DNA of 64,000 nucleotides from Rhodospirillaceae bacterium. Its GTDB lineage: Bacteria > Pseudomonadota > Alphaproteobacteria > Dongiales > Dongiaceae. The notes under the pieces were generated by a model. It worked only from the letters and a program-made list of their open reading frames with translations. It was not told the origin of the DNA and did no database searches. Positions 11,414-20,869 of this stretch are shown piece by piece. The stretch spans positions 1 to 64,000 of the forward strand of contig SSEL01000024.1 of NCBI GenBank assembly GCA_008012315.1, in the 5' to 3' direction. Every line of letters begins with the position of its first letter. The stretch's first letter is position 1. Position numbers and translations under genes: made by a program.

Positions 11414-13000
11414 ATGGCCGATCTGGAAACCGAAGTTTCCCGGCGACGGACTTTTGCGATTATCGCGCACCCCGACGCCGGCAAGACCACACTGACCGAA
11501 AAGCTGCTGCTGTTCGGAGGTGCCATTCAGCTGGCGGGCGCCGTGAAGGCGCGCGGCGAGCAGCGGCGTGCACGCTCCGACTGGATGAAGGTGGAGCGTG
11601 AGCGCGGCATCTCGGTGACCGCCTCGGTGATGACCTTCGATTATCGCGGCTGTACCTTCAATCTGCTGGATACGCCGGGCCACGAAGATTTCAGCGAGGA
11701 CACCTACCGGACGCTGACGGCGGTGGATTCGGCCGTCATGGTGATCGATGCCGCCAAGGGGATCGAAAGCCAGACGCGCAAGCTTTTCGAAGCCTGCCGC
11801 CTGCGCGACGTGCCCATTGTCACCTTCGTCAACAAGCTCGACCGCGAGGGGCGGGAACCGTTCGACTTGATTTCCGAGATTGAGCAGACCCTGGCACTCG
11901 ATATCACGCCGGCTTCCTGGCCGATCGGCATGGGGAAGACCTTCAAGGGCTGCTACGACCTGTTCAACGACCGGCTGGTCATGTTCGAACGTGGCGGCAC
12001 ACAGGAAGAATCGAGCCTGAAGATCGAAGGCCTCGACGATCCGAAGCTTGCCGCAGCATTGCGCGAAGATGAAGTGCAGCGCCTGCGCGACGATGTCGAG
12101 ATGGCGCGCGGTCTGATGCCGCCATTTGATCTCGACTCCTATCGCGAAGGCCATCTGTCGCCGGTCTATTTCGGATCGGCGGTGAACAATTTTGGCGTCG
12201 GCGAATTGCTTGCCGGGCTTGCCGGAATGGCGCCGCCGCCACGACCGCAGCCGACGACGACACGTGCTGTCGAACCGACGGAAGACAAGCTGACGGGCTT
12301 CGTCTTCAAGATCCAGGCGAATATGGACCCTAAGCACCGCGACCGGATCGCCTTCGTGCGGCTGTGCTCGGGCAAGTTCCGGCGCGGCATGAAGGCGCTG
12401 CATGTGCGCTCGGCGAAGCAGCTCAACCTGCATAACCCGGTCCTCTTCCTGGCGCAGGACCGCGAATTGGCGGAAGAGGCCTATGCCGGCGATATCCTCG
12501 GCGTGCCCAATCATGGCAACCTGCGGATCGGCGATACGTTGACCGAGGGCGAGCAGTTGCAGTTCACCGGCATTCCGTCTTTTGCGCCGGAGCATCTGCA
12601 GAGTGTCCGGGCGGATGATCCGCTGCGCGCCAAGCATCTCGGCAAGGCGCTGGAGCAACTGGCGGAAGAGGGTGCTGCCCGGGTCTTCCGGCCGCTGATC
12701 GGTACCGACTGGATCGTCGGCGTGGTCGGCGCGCTGCAGTTCGAAATCCTGGCCGACCGTATCCGCACGGAATATGGTCTGCCGGTCCGCTTCGAACCGA
12801 CCAGCCTCTATACCGCGCGCTGGGTGGAGGCTGATGAGCCGGCGGAACTGAAGCGCTTCCTGGATGCATCGCGCGCCTCGATCGCCGATGATCACAACGG
12901 CGATCCGGTCTTTCTGGCGCGCAATGCCTGGCACCTCGACCGGGCGGCGGAAGACTATCCCAAGATCCGCTTCCTGAAGACCAAGGAACAGAACCACTAG
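11414..13000 (+). CDS. prfC: Peptide chain release factor 3
   Basis: GTPase that removes RF1/RF2 from the ribosome after peptide release. G-domain motifs: AHPDAGKTTLTEK (P-loop), RGISVTASVM, DTPGHEDFSEDTYR, NKLDREGREP. EF-Tu-like domain 2 follows (GFVFKIQANMDPKHRDRIAFVR), then a C-terminal domain with VVGALQFEIL and a YGLPVRFE strand. Length is 528 residues from the ATG; an in-frame GTG nine bases upstream is possible. The TAG stop is built from the end of the repeat at 12999. Confidence 0.96.
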   Translation: MADLETEVSRRRTFAIIAHPDAGKTTLTEKLLLFGGAIQLAGAVKARGEQRRARSDWMKVERERGISVTASVMTFDYRGCTFNLLDTPGHEDFSEDTYRTLTAVDSAVMVIDAAKGIESQTRKLFEACRLRDVPIVTFVNKLDREGREPFDLISEIEQTLALDITPASWPIGMGKTFKGCYDLFNDRLVMFERGGTQEESSLKIEGLDDPKLAAALREDEVQRLRDDVEMARGLMPPFDLDSYREGHLSPVYFGSAVNNFGVGELLAGLAGMAPPPRPQPTTTRAVEPTEDKLTGFVFKIQANMDPKHRDRIAFVRLCSGKFRRGMKALHVRSAKQLNLHNPVLFLAQDRELAEEAYAGDILGVPNHGNLRIGDTLTEGEQLQFTGIPSFAPEHLQSVRADDPLRAKHLGKALEQLAEEGAARVFRPLIGTDWIVGVVGALQFEILADRIRTEYGLPVRFEPTSLYTARWVEADEPAELKRFLDASRASIADDHNGDPVFLARNAWHLDRAAEDYPKIRFLKTKEQNH

Positions 13001-13132
13001 AGCCGGACCGTTTTAGGCGGAATCGCTTTGCGATTTTGTCTAAAACGTGAATCCGCCTCTCATCCATAAGATAAAGAGCGATTCACGTCTTTGACGGAAG
13101 CATAATGCTTCTATCAAACACGATCGCGCTCT
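12999..13132. repeat. Two-hairpin intergenic repeat, copy A
   Basis: 134-bp element, AGAGCCGGACC...CGATCGCGCTCT, flanked by T and A so that both ends read TAGAG/CTCTA. The left hairpin arms are interrupted (AATCGCTTTGCGATT core); the right hairpin pairs GAAGCATAATGCTTC. It supplies the prfC stop codon and lies between prfC and the convergent histidine kinase gene. Same orientation as the reverse complement of copy D. Confidence 0.85.
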
Positions 13133-13499
13133 AAATGCTGATACGGTGCGGCCGGCATGCCGCGCCGTATCTACCTGCTTACCTCGATGACGCGGCACTC
13201 AGCCGTGCACGTCTTCCATCTGCCAGATCACCATCGCAAGATCGAAGCGCTTGTCGTCTGCAATGGCGAGATGGGGCCGAACGGATTGTCCGCTCGAACT
13301 GACGACAGGCGTGGCGGTGATACCGATCGTGCGCCAGGAAATCGGCGCCGGTTCCTGGTCCCTTGTCAGCAGGTGCCTCGTGGATATAGGCATAAGCAGG
13401 GAAACCGAAACCGGGTGCGAGAAAAAGGGCGATCTCCATAGCTACACGCGGCCTCGTTGGTATTGGTCCTGGCCAAAACCAATACCCCAGAACGACCCG
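13133..13499. other. Gap between repeat A and the histidine kinase gene; possible decayed gene
   Basis: About 370 nt without a convincing intact gene. On the minus strand, 13199-13393 encodes 64 residues ending in a plausible protein-like stretch (LAIADDKRFDLAMVIW). An overlapping frame, 13179-13439, starts MEIALFLAPGFGFPAY. The two could be parts of one frameshifted gene, but no family is recognised. Confidence 0.3.
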
Positions 13500-16199
13500 T
13501 CAGGCATCCGGCCTATCGGCAGTGAGCAAAGACGCCAGCCAGGGCAGGAAGACCGAGACCCGGGTGCCGCGCGACGGTGCGCTGTCGATCTGCAGCGTGC
13601 CTTGCTGCAATTCCGTGAGGTTTTTGACCAAAGGCAGGCCAAGGCCGGTGCCGCGATGCTGGCGCGCCAAGGTGCCGTCGATCTGGCCGAAGGGGTCGAG
13701 TGCTTTGGCGATATCGTCGGGCGCCATGCCGATGCCGGTATCCGTGACGACGATCTCAAAGCCGACGGAGCCGACGGCCTGAATCTGCAGCATGACATAG
13801 CCGCCGGTCGGGGTGAATTTCACGCCATTCGACAACAGATTGATGATGATCTGTTTGATCGCGCGCGCATCGCCATGAATGACGGGGCAGGTGGGATCGA
13901 TATCGATCATCAACCGGACGCCGTTCTCCTTTGCCATCCCGGCAACCAGTTTGCTGCCGGCCTGGGTGATCAACTCGGCATCGAGCGCTTCCACTTTCAG
14001 TTCGAACTTGCCGGCCTCGATCTTGGAGAGATCAAGCACGTCGTTGATCATTTCCAGCAGATGACTGCCGCTCTCGTGGATATACTGAACGTAATCACGA
14101 TATCGGATGGGCGCGATCTCACCGAACATGCCGTGGCGGATGACATCGGCAAAGCCGAGGATGGCATTCAGCGGCGTCCGCAATTCATGGCTCATATGGG
14201 CAAGGAAGCGTGACTTCGCCTGATTGGCGGATTCTGCTGCCTGCCGCGCCACCCTTAACTGTTCCGCGAACTGCGTCAGATGCTGCGTCTGCTGTTGCAA
14301 TTTCTGTTGCGCTTCCTGCAGTTCATCCTGGCGCAGCTTCAATTCCGTCACGTCGGTGATGATGCTGACCATGCCGCCATCGGCTACCGGCGAGCGGCTG
14401 ATCATGATCCAGCGGCCATCCGCCAATTCCCGCTCCACGACATGGGGTATCGTTCGGCGGATGTGCTGGAACTCTCTCTGCAGCCAAGCTTCGGGATCGT
14501 TCCCGTTATCTACAAATTCGCCATGCGCCATGCCGTAGCGATAGATCTCCTCCAGCGTAGCGCCGGGCCTCATGACGGGAGCCGTTTTTGGATAGAGCGC
14601 CTTGAAGCGATCGTTGCAGAGGATCAACCTCTCGTTCCTGTCATAGAAGACGAAACCCTCATTGAAGGCGGCAATGGCTGAGCGCAGCCGGATCTCCGCT
14701 TCCTTCAAAGGCGTGATGTCGCTCCAGATCGCAACCCAGCCGCCGTCGCTGGTGCGTCGTTCCGAGACGCGGAGCCATCGGCCGTTCTGAATCGCGACCT
14801 CGAGCGGTTCGGGCGGCGGATTGCGATGCTGCTGCAAACGGCGTTGGAGCCATCCCTCAGGATCGTCTTTCGCCTCTATCGACGCATTGGGCGCGTAGGC
14901 AATGCTGCGGGCAAGCTCCTCAAAGGTCTTGCCGATCGGATCGATCATTGTGGGAGATATCGCCAGCTCGATATATCGCTTGTTGCAAAGGATCACCCGG
15001 TCTTCGTTGTCATAGAGGGCGAAGGCATCGGGAATGCTGTCAATGGCAAGCCTCAGGCGCTGTTCGCTGGCCTGCAGCTCGCGTTCCATCTGGTAGCGCC
15101 CGGTGACATCCCGTCCGATGGCCTGGATTTCGGCGATATTGCCTTCGGCGTCGAAGATCGCCACATCCGACCAGCTATACCAGGAACCTTTTTCACCGCC
15201 TTGCGCCTTCCGGACTTCGCTGTGGGAAATCGCCATGCCGTGGGCCAATTGGTCGATGATGCCCTGGATCTCTCGAATTTCTTCATCGGGCAGGAATTCA
15301 GTGAGGGAATGGCCCACCATGTCGCTGGGCTTCAGGCCATAGAGACGGGCATAGGCGGCGTTGCAGAAAACGATGACGAAGTTCGGCCGGTACCGGCAAA
15401 TCAATTCGACCTGGTTTTCGACGATCGTCCGGTAGAGGGTTTCCGCGGTTTTCGCTTTTACCTCCGCCGCCCGTCGGGTGGTGATGTCCTGGGTGATCCC
15501 GTCGATCCGAAAGGCTTGCCCCTGGGCATCGCGGACCAGTTCACCATGATCACGCACCCAGACGACCCGTCCGTCGGGGTGGACCATTCGATATTCGATA
15601 TCGAATGGAGCGCCCTTCGTCGCCTCATCCCAGGCCTTTTCGACCGTATCGAAATCCGCCGGATGAATATATCGGTTCCAGGCCAAAGGAATCGTCAGCA
15701 GTTCCTGGGGATCGATCCCCAGCAAGGTTTCCACTGAGGGGCTCACATAATCGAAGGTGGCCGTATCGACCATGACCGACCAGATGATGTCCTTGACGTT
15801 TATCAGCACGTCATCCAGGTGCCGGATGGCTTCGCTGGCGGTGGTATCCGTGCAGACGACGACAATATGATTCGGCCCGGCGCCGTCGCCGGCTCGCGGC
15901 ATCAGGACCATGTGGTGACGACGCGCGCCCTTCGGCGTGGCGAGGCTGATCACCCCATCGGCCGGATGACCGGTGATCAGCACTTTCTGGATGAGGTCAA
16001 GCAGGGCATTGCAACCCGGCCCGAAAGAGGCCGGCAATGTCTGGCCGGTCAGGCTCAAACGATCGAACCCCGTTTCGTTCAGGAAGGCGTCATTGGCGGC
16101 GGCAATCGTGAAGCCCTCGCCGGGGCCGGCGGCGATCATCAGGGCAGAGCCGGTAAACTCTGCCAGCCTGTCATGCGGATGGTTGGGTGGACCCTTCAT
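13500..16199 (-). CDS. Five-PAS hybrid-less sensor histidine kinase
   Basis: 899-residue sensor kinase with no membrane segment, so probably cytoplasmic. There is a degenerate PAS region (about 15-125), then PAS domains at about 130-245 (VSPSVETLLGID...YRMVHPDGRVVWVRDHG), 255-370, 375-500 and 505-625; the last two are PAS_7-like repeats (LYDNEDRVILCNKRY and FYDRNERLILCNDRF). A coiled coil leads to HisKA (AHMSHELRTPLNAILGF, phosphorylated His) and HATPase_c (LLSNGVKFTP, DTGIGMAP, GTGLGLPLVK). No response regulator is adjacent, so it is an orphan kinase here. The signal is unknown. Confidence 0.9.
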   Translation of the reverse strand: MKGPPNHPHDRLAEFTGSALMIAAGPGEGFTIAAANDAFLNETGFDRLSLTGQTLPASFGPGCNALLDLIQKVLITGHPADGVISLATPKGARRHHMVLMPRAGDGAGPNHIVVVCTDTTASEAIRHLDDVLINVKDIIWSVMVDTATFDYVSPSVETLLGIDPQELLTIPLAWNRYIHPADFDTVEKAWDEATKGAPFDIEYRMVHPDGRVVWVRDHGELVRDAQGQAFRIDGITQDITTRRAAEVKAKTAETLYRTIVENQVELICRYRPNFVIVFCNAAYARLYGLKPSDMVGHSLTEFLPDEEIREIQGIIDQLAHGMAISHSEVRKAQGGEKGSWYSWSDVAIFDAEGNIAEIQAIGRDVTGRYQMERELQASEQRLRLAIDSIPDAFALYDNEDRVILCNKRYIELAISPTMIDPIGKTFEELARSIAYAPNASIEAKDDPEGWLQRRLQQHRNPPPEPLEVAIQNGRWLRVSERRTSDGGWVAIWSDITPLKEAEIRLRSAIAAFNEGFVFYDRNERLILCNDRFKALYPKTAPVMRPGATLEEIYRYGMAHGEFVDNGNDPEAWLQREFQHIRRTIPHVVERELADGRWIMISRSPVADGGMVSIITDVTELKLRQDELQEAQQKLQQQTQHLTQFAEQLRVARQAAESANQAKSRFLAHMSHELRTPLNAILGFADVIRHGMFGEIAPIRYRDYVQYIHESGSHLLEMINDVLDLSKIEAGKFELKVEALDAELITQAGSKLVAGMAKENGVRLMIDIDPTCPVIHGDARAIKQIIINLLSNGVKFTPTGGYVMLQIQAVGSVGFEIVVTDTGIGMAPDDIAKALDPFGQIDGTLARQHRGTGLGLPLVKNLTELQQGTLQIDSAPSRGTRVSVFLPWLASLLTADRPDA

Positions 16200-16388
16200 T
16201 CCAATTGCACCACTGTTTCGGTCCCTGGCCGCTCACGATGCTCATGCCGATAGTGTCGGGTTCTGAGCATTGTCCTATCGGCAGGATTAACAAAATCCGA
16301 ATATGTCCCTGACCCAAGCCGACAAAGGAGCTGACCCTTTCGGAGCGATTTGTTAGGGTTCGCCGCGATCAGCAGCAGGAGATTAGGA

Positions 16389-17747
16389 ATGAAGGCGCAA
16401 AGTCGGCCAAAAAGCAACTCTTTGGCCGCCCGTCTGACCGCCGCGATTCGCAGCCAGCAAAGCCGGATCGGGGTCATCGGTCTGGGATATGTCGGCCTTC
16501 CTCTGGCCTGCCTGTTTGCCGAACGCGGCTTTGCCGTCACCGGCTTCGATATCGACCCGGTCAAGATCCGCCAGCTTGCCGCCGGTAAATCCTATATCAA
16601 GCATATCGGCAACCGGCGGATCGCTCCGCTGGTGAAAGCCGGCACATTGGCGGCCAGCGACGATTTTTCCGGCCTGGCGGCGATGGATGTCGTCATCATC
16701 TGCGTGCCGACGCCCTTGACCAGGCATCGCGAGCCGGACCTTCAATTCATCGTCAAGACCGGCGAAACCGTCGCCCGGCAGCTCAAACGCGGGCAACTGG
16801 TGGTTCTCGAATCCAGCACCTATCCAGGCACCACCCGGGACGTTCTGAAGCCGATCCTGGAGCAGACCGGCCTGAGATCGGGCCGGGACTTCTTCCTCGC
16901 TTATTCGCCGGAACGGGAAGACCCCGGCAACACCGTCTTCGGTACGGCAGCAATCCCCAAGGTGGTCGGCGGCGACGGTGCAGCGGCCTTGAAACTGGCG
17001 ACGCTGCTGTATGATCGCATCGTCGTTCGCACCGTGCCGGTCAGCAGCCCCGAAGCGGCTGAAACTATCAAGCTGACGGAAAACATCTTCCGCGCCGTCA
17101 ATATCGCCTTGGCCAACGAGCTCAAGGTCATCTGCATGGCGATGGGCGTCGATGTCTGGGAAGTAATCGACGGCGCCAAGAGCAAGCCCTTCGGTTTCAT
17201 GCCCTTCTATCCGGGGCCTGGTTTGGGCGGCCATTGCATTCCGATCGATCCGTTCTATCTGACCTGGAAGGCGCGGGAATACGGCATTAATACGCGCTTC
17301 ATCGAGCTCGCCGGCGAAATCAATACCGCCATGCCGCATTTCGTCATCGAGAAGCTGACCGATGCGCTCAGTGCGCAGCGCGGCAAAGCCTTGAAAGGCG
17401 CCCGCATTCTCGTCCTCGGTGTTGCCTATAAGAAGAATGTCGATGATCAGCGGGAAAGCCCGTCGCTGCATATCATCGAGGAGTTGGAGCGGCGCGGCGC
17501 GCGGGTCGCCTATCACGACCCGCTGATTCCGAAAATCACACCGACCCGGGAATATCCCAGTTTGACGGGCCGCCGGTCGACAGCGCTGACGGCACGCAAT
17601 CTCGCCGCCATGGATACCGTCTTGATCGTGACGGATCACGAGGCGGTGGATTACGCGCTGGTCGGCCAGAAAGCCAAACTGATCGTCGACACGCGCAATG
17701 TAATGGCGAAAGCCGGCATCAAATCCGCCAAGGTGGTGAAAGCCTAA
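16389..17747 (+). CDS. Nucleotide-sugar (UDP-GlcNAc-type) dehydrogenase
   Basis: Oxidises a UDP-sugar at C6 to the uronic acid for surface polysaccharide. The N-terminal NAD-binding motif is GVIGLGYVGLPLACLFAERGF. The conserved CVPTPL, ESSTYPGTT and SPEREDPGN regions follow, then GLGGHCIPIDPFYL with the catalytic cysteine, and the C-terminal GVAYKKNVDDQRESPS. Closest in feel to WbpA/WecC, UDP-N-acetylglucosamine 6-dehydrogenase. The ATG at 16389 has GGAG 7 nt upstream and gives 452 residues. No polysaccharide genes are adjacent, and the gene overlaps the convergent VOC gene by 4 nt. Confidence 0.88.
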   Translation: MKAQSRPKSNSLAARLTAAIRSQQSRIGVIGLGYVGLPLACLFAERGFAVTGFDIDPVKIRQLAAGKSYIKHIGNRRIAPLVKAGTLAASDDFSGLAAMDVVIICVPTPLTRHREPDLQFIVKTGETVARQLKRGQLVVLESSTYPGTTRDVLKPILEQTGLRSGRDFFLAYSPEREDPGNTVFGTAAIPKVVGGDGAAALKLATLLYDRIVVRTVPVSSPEAAETIKLTENIFRAVNIALANELKVICMAMGVDVWEVIDGAKSKPFGFMPFYPGPGLGGHCIPIDPFYLTWKAREYGINTRFIELAGEINTAMPHFVIEKLTDALSAQRGKALKGARILVLGVAYKKNVDDQRESPSLHIIEELERRGARVAYHDPLIPKITPTREYPSLTGRRSTALTARNLAAMDTVLIVTDHEAVDYALVGQKAKLIVDTRNVMAKAGIKSAKVVKA

Positions 17748-18226
17748 TCGGCGGCCGGCTTGTGCAGGCTCGGCACCCAGCAATAGCCATCGGGGTCCTG
17801 GATATAGGCTTCGCGCAGGCCGTGGGGCTTGTCGGCGGCCGGGGACAGGACATGATGATGATGCGCCTTTGCCTGGGCTACGGCGCGGTCGGGATCGCAG
17901 CGATAGAGGCGGATTTCGACGCCGGCCCCGCGGATCGGCATATCCGATAACAGGCCGAGCAGGGGATTGCTGTGATAGGTGCCGTCGGCATGCAGCATCC
18001 ATTCTGCGCGGTGATCGCCCTCGCCATGCCGCAGGACGGCGAAATCCTTGTCGCTATAGACGATCTCGGCTGCCAATACATCGCGGGCAAAGAGCGTCGA
18101 GCGGGCGATATCGCGCACCAGCAGATTGATCCCCATGCCCTTCAGGCTGCGGCCATAGGCATCGGCCGACATGAAGCTTTCTACAGCTTTCGGCTTGTCT
18201 TCCGGGTTCATCTCTTGCGGGTTCAT
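17744..18226 (-). CDS. VOC-family (glyoxalase/bleomycin-resistance fold) protein
   Basis: 160 residues with the paired beta-alpha-beta-beta-beta modules of the VOC superfamily: GINLLVRDIARSTLFARDVL near residue 32 and YIQDPDGYCWVPS at the C-terminus. Members bind a metal and act as dioxygenases, lyases or binding proteins. The substrate is not predictable. It overlaps the 3' end of the dehydrogenase gene on the other strand. Confidence 0.75.
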   Translation of the reverse strand: MNPQEMNPEDKPKAVESFMSADAYGRSLKGMGINLLVRDIARSTLFARDVLAAEIVYSDKDFAVLRHGEGDHRAEWMLHADGTYHSNPLLGLLSDMPIRGAGVEIRLYRCDPDRAVAQAKAHHHHVLSPAADKPHGLREAYIQDPDGYCWVPSLHKPAAD

Positions 18227-18287
18227 CGCGCTTTCTCCCCAAAATTCCCAAGGTTTTTGCTTGAATCCAGCTTAGCAGCTTGGCCTC

Positions 18288-18336
18288 GGCCTGCTAAGGC
18301 ATTGGCCTGCCAGGGTATTGGCCTGCTAAACTGGGG
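18288..18336. repeat. Tandem 16-bp repeat before mutL
   Basis: Three near-copies of a 16-nt unit: GGCCTGCTAAGGCATT, GGCCTGCCAGGGTATT and a partial GGCCTGCTAAACTGGG. They end 3 nt before the mutL start codon, so the array makes up the mutL leader. Confidence 0.75.
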
Positions 18337-18338
18337 CC

Positions 18339-20213
18339 ATGTCGATTCGTCTTCTGCCCTCCAATCTCATCAATCAGATCGCTGCCGGCGAGGTGGTGGA
18401 ACGGCCCGCTTCCGTGGTTAAGGAACTGGTCGAAAATGCCGTCGATGCCGGGGCCACCCGTATCGATGTCACCCTGCGGGAAGGCGGCCGCAGCCTGATT
18501 TTAGTCGGGGACGATGGCTGCGGCATGGGTCCGCAGGAATTGCTGCTGGCGGTGGAGCGGCACGCAACCTCTAAACTGCCGGATGACGATCTTGTTCACA
18601 TTCATCATTTCGGCTTCCGGGGCGAGGCGCTGCCGGCCATCGGTGCGGTCGGCCGGCTGACGATCACCAGCCGGGCCAGGAAAGCCGACGGAGCTGGCGG
18701 CGATCAGGCCTGGTCCCTGATCGTCGATGGCGGGGCAAAGGGAACCCCGCAGCCCGCTGCCCTGTCCGCCGGCACGCGGGTCGAATTACGCGATCTCTTT
18801 TATGCCGTGCCGGCCCGCCTCAAATTCCTGAAAACCCCGCGCAGCGAAGCCAACGCCGTGGAGGAGATCGTTTCACGCCTCGCCATGGCCCATCCGGCCA
18901 TCGGCTTTACCCTGCGGGACGAGGACCGTGTGATCCTACGGCTGCCGGCGATTAGCGACGATCTGCTGGCGGATGCCGCCGCCGCCCAATTGCAGCGCCT
19001 CAGCGCCATCATGGGCCGGGATTTCGGCGACAACGCCCTGGCGATCGATGCGACGCGCGAGACTGTTCGGCTCCATGGCTATGCCGGCCTGCCGACCCTG
19101 AACCGGGCGAATGCTTCGCATCAATATCTCTTCGTCAATGGCCGGCCAGTGAAGGACCGTCTGGTGATCGGCGCGATCCGCGGCGCCTACCAGGATTTCC
19201 TGGCGCGCGACCGGCACCCGTTGGTGGCGCTGTTCGTCGACCTGCCGCCGGAAGAGGTCGATGTGAACGTGCATCCCGCCAAGGCCGAGGTGCGTTTCCG
19301 CGATGCGGCCTTGGTGCGCGGCCTGATCGTCAGCGCCATTCGCCACAGCCTCGCGGCTGCGGGACATCGGGCGGCGACGACCGTGGCAACGCAGACGCTG
19401 GATGCGTTCCAGGCGCCGCAGATGCAACTCAGCAGCGCTGAAGCGCCCGCCTGGCAAGGTGTCGCGCCGCAATCCGGTTGGAGCGGCTACGGTCATCATG
19501 GCGGCAGCAGCGTCAATAGCAGCTTGGTCAATCGGGCACTGGCCGGCTTCGCGCCTCTGGCGGCGGAGCTGGAGCGGCCCAGCGCCCGGATGGAAGCGGC
19601 CGATGCCATGTCGGCGCAGTCGCCGCAAACCAGCTATCCGCTGGGCGTTGCCCGGGCGCAATTGCATGAGAACTATATCATCGCCCAGACGGCGGATGGT
19701 TTGGTCATCGTCGATCAGCATGCGGCGCACGAGCGGCTGGTTTATGAACGCATGAAGGAGGCTTTGGCAGCGCAAGGTGTGGCGCGCCAGGCTCTGCTCA
19801 TTCCCGAAGTGGTCGAGCTGGATGGCGCTTCCGCCCAGCGCTTGCTGGCGCGGAGCGAAGAATTGGCAGAGCTTGGCCTCGTCATCGAATCCTTCGGTCC
19901 GGGTACTGTCGTGGTGCGCGAAGTGCCGGCTTTGTTGGGCCAATCGGATATCCAGGGACTGGTACGCGATATGGCGGATGAGCTGGCGGAGCTCGGCGCG
20001 GCCCACAGCCTGAAGGAAAGGCTGGAGGAGATCTGCGGCACCATGGCCTGCCACGGCGCCGTGCGCTCGGGACGGCGGCTCAGCGCTACGGAGATGGATG
20101 CGCTGCTGCGCCAGATGGAGGCGACACCGCATTCCGGCCAGTGCAATCACGGCCGCCCCACTTATGTGGAGCTCAAGCTGGCCGATATCGAACGCTTGTT
20201 CGGCCGTCGCTAG
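18339..20213 (+). CDS. mutL: DNA mismatch repair protein MutL (endonuclease type)
   Basis: Mismatch-repair ATPase that couples MutS recognition to strand nicking. The N-terminal GHKL ATPase has [30 protein letters not shown] and [15 protein letters not shown] Ser/Gln-rich linker spans about residues 350-430. The C-terminal dimerisation and endonuclease domain carries [12 protein letters not shown] (the metal-binding DQHA(X)2E(X)4E motif), ACHGAVRSG and QCNHGRPT. The endonuclease motif is expected where MutH is absent. The TAG stop is formed by repeat copy B. Confidence 0.96.
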   Translation: MSIRLLPSNLINQIAAGEVVERPASVVKELVENAVDAGATRIDVTLREGGRSLILVGDDGCGMGPQELLLAVERHATSKLPDDDLVHIHHFGFRGEALPAIGAVGRLTITSRARKADGAGGDQAWSLIVDGGAKGTPQPAALSAGTRVELRDLFYAVPARLKFLKTPRSEANAVEEIVSRLAMAHPAIGFTLRDEDRVILRLPAISDDLLADAAAAQLQRLSAIMGRDFGDNALAIDATRETVRLHGYAGLPTLNRANASHQYLFVNGRPVKDRLVIGAIRGAYQDFLARDRHPLVALFVDLPPEEVDVNVHPAKAEVRFRDAALVRGLIVSAIRHSLAAAGHRAATTVATQTLDAFQAPQMQLSSAEAPAWQGVAPQSGWSGYGHHGGSSVNSSLVNRALAGFAPLAAELERPSARMEAADAMSAQSPQTSYPLGVARAQLHENYIIAQTADGLVIVDQHAAHERLVYERMKEALAAQGVARQALLIPEVVELDGASAQRLLARSEELAELGLVIESFGPGTVVVREVPALLGQSDIQGLVRDMADELAELGAAHSLKERLEEICGTMACHGAVRSGRRLSATEMDALLRQMEATPHSGQCNHGRPTYVELKLADIERLFGRR

Positions 20214-20310
20214 AGCCGGATGATCACAAGTGGAATCGCTGGAGCGATTGCTCGTATGATCTGAATCTGCCTCTTTTCAAGAAGCGGGTGCGCGATGAAC
20301 ATCGCGCTCT
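20212..20310. repeat. Two-hairpin intergenic repeat, copy B (shortened)
   Basis: 99-bp copy, AGAGCCGGATGATC...ATCGCGCTCT, flanked by T and A. The left hairpin is present but degenerate; the right hairpin is reduced to GCGCGATGaaCATCGCGC. Its left end supplies the mutL stop and its right end supplies the rsmD stop on the other strand. Confidence 0.85.
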
Positions 20311-20869
20311 AGTTTTTTCGCAGCATGAGAATGCGCGCCTTGCCGTAGCTGCGATCCGTTTCGAGATCGTAGCCGGCCGGCAAATCGAAAGAATCGCGGC
20401 GATCCAGTTCCACAACGACGACCGCACCGGACGCGATCCAGCGGGCCTTATCCAAAGCCGTCAGCGCCGCCGGCACCATTTCCTTGCCATAAGGGGGATC
20501 GAGGAAGACCAGCGTGGCCGGAGCCGCAGCGCCGAAACCGGTGGCGGGCGGCGGCCGCAACGCATCGGCCTGGCGAATGGTCGTGCGGCTTTCCTCGCGG
20601 CAACCGGCGACATTCGCGCGGATCGCCGCCAAGGCTTGCGGATCGGTATCGAAGGCAACCAGGCTGGCCGCGCCACGCGACAGGGCTTCAAGCCCCAAGG
20701 CGGCCGAGCCGGCGAAAGCGTCGAGCACGGTGGCATCGCGCACGGCATCCACGCCATGTACCAGCATGTTGAAGATCGCCTGGCGCGCGCGGTCACCGGT
20801 CGGCCGCACATCGCGACCTTCCGGCACCACGAGCTTCTTGCCTTTATGAGCGCCGGAATCGATTCGCAT
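20309..20869 (-). CDS. rsmD: 16S rRNA (guanine966-N2)-methyltransferase
   Basis: Methylates G966 of 16S rRNA. 186 residues with MRIDSGAHKGKKL and RPTGDRARQAIFNML at the start, motif I VLDAFAGSAALGLEAL, and the catalytic DPPY motif in VFLDPPYGKEM. The start at 20869 overlaps the end of the rluB gene by 26 nt; 20926 is an alternative start with a non-conserved extension. It is the last gene of a minus-strand group C26 amidotransferase-rluB-rsmD. Confidence 0.93.
   Translation of the reverse strand: MRIDSGAHKGKKLVVPEGRDVRPTGDRARQAIFNMLVHGVDAVRDATVLDAFAGSAALGLEALSRGAASLVAFDTDPQALAAIRANVAGCREESRTTIRQADALRPPPATGFGAAAPATLVFLDPPYGKEMVPAALTALDKARWIASGAVVVVELDRRDSFDLPAGYDLETDRSYGKARILMLRKN

Noticed and set aside
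10262-12997. 911-codon ORF on the minus strand
   Set aside because: It is antisense to prfC and the EamA gene; low-complexity Arg/His/Gln composition marks a GC-rich shadow frame.
16383-18002. 539-codon ORF on the minus strand
   Set aside because: Shadow of the nucleotide-sugar dehydrogenase.
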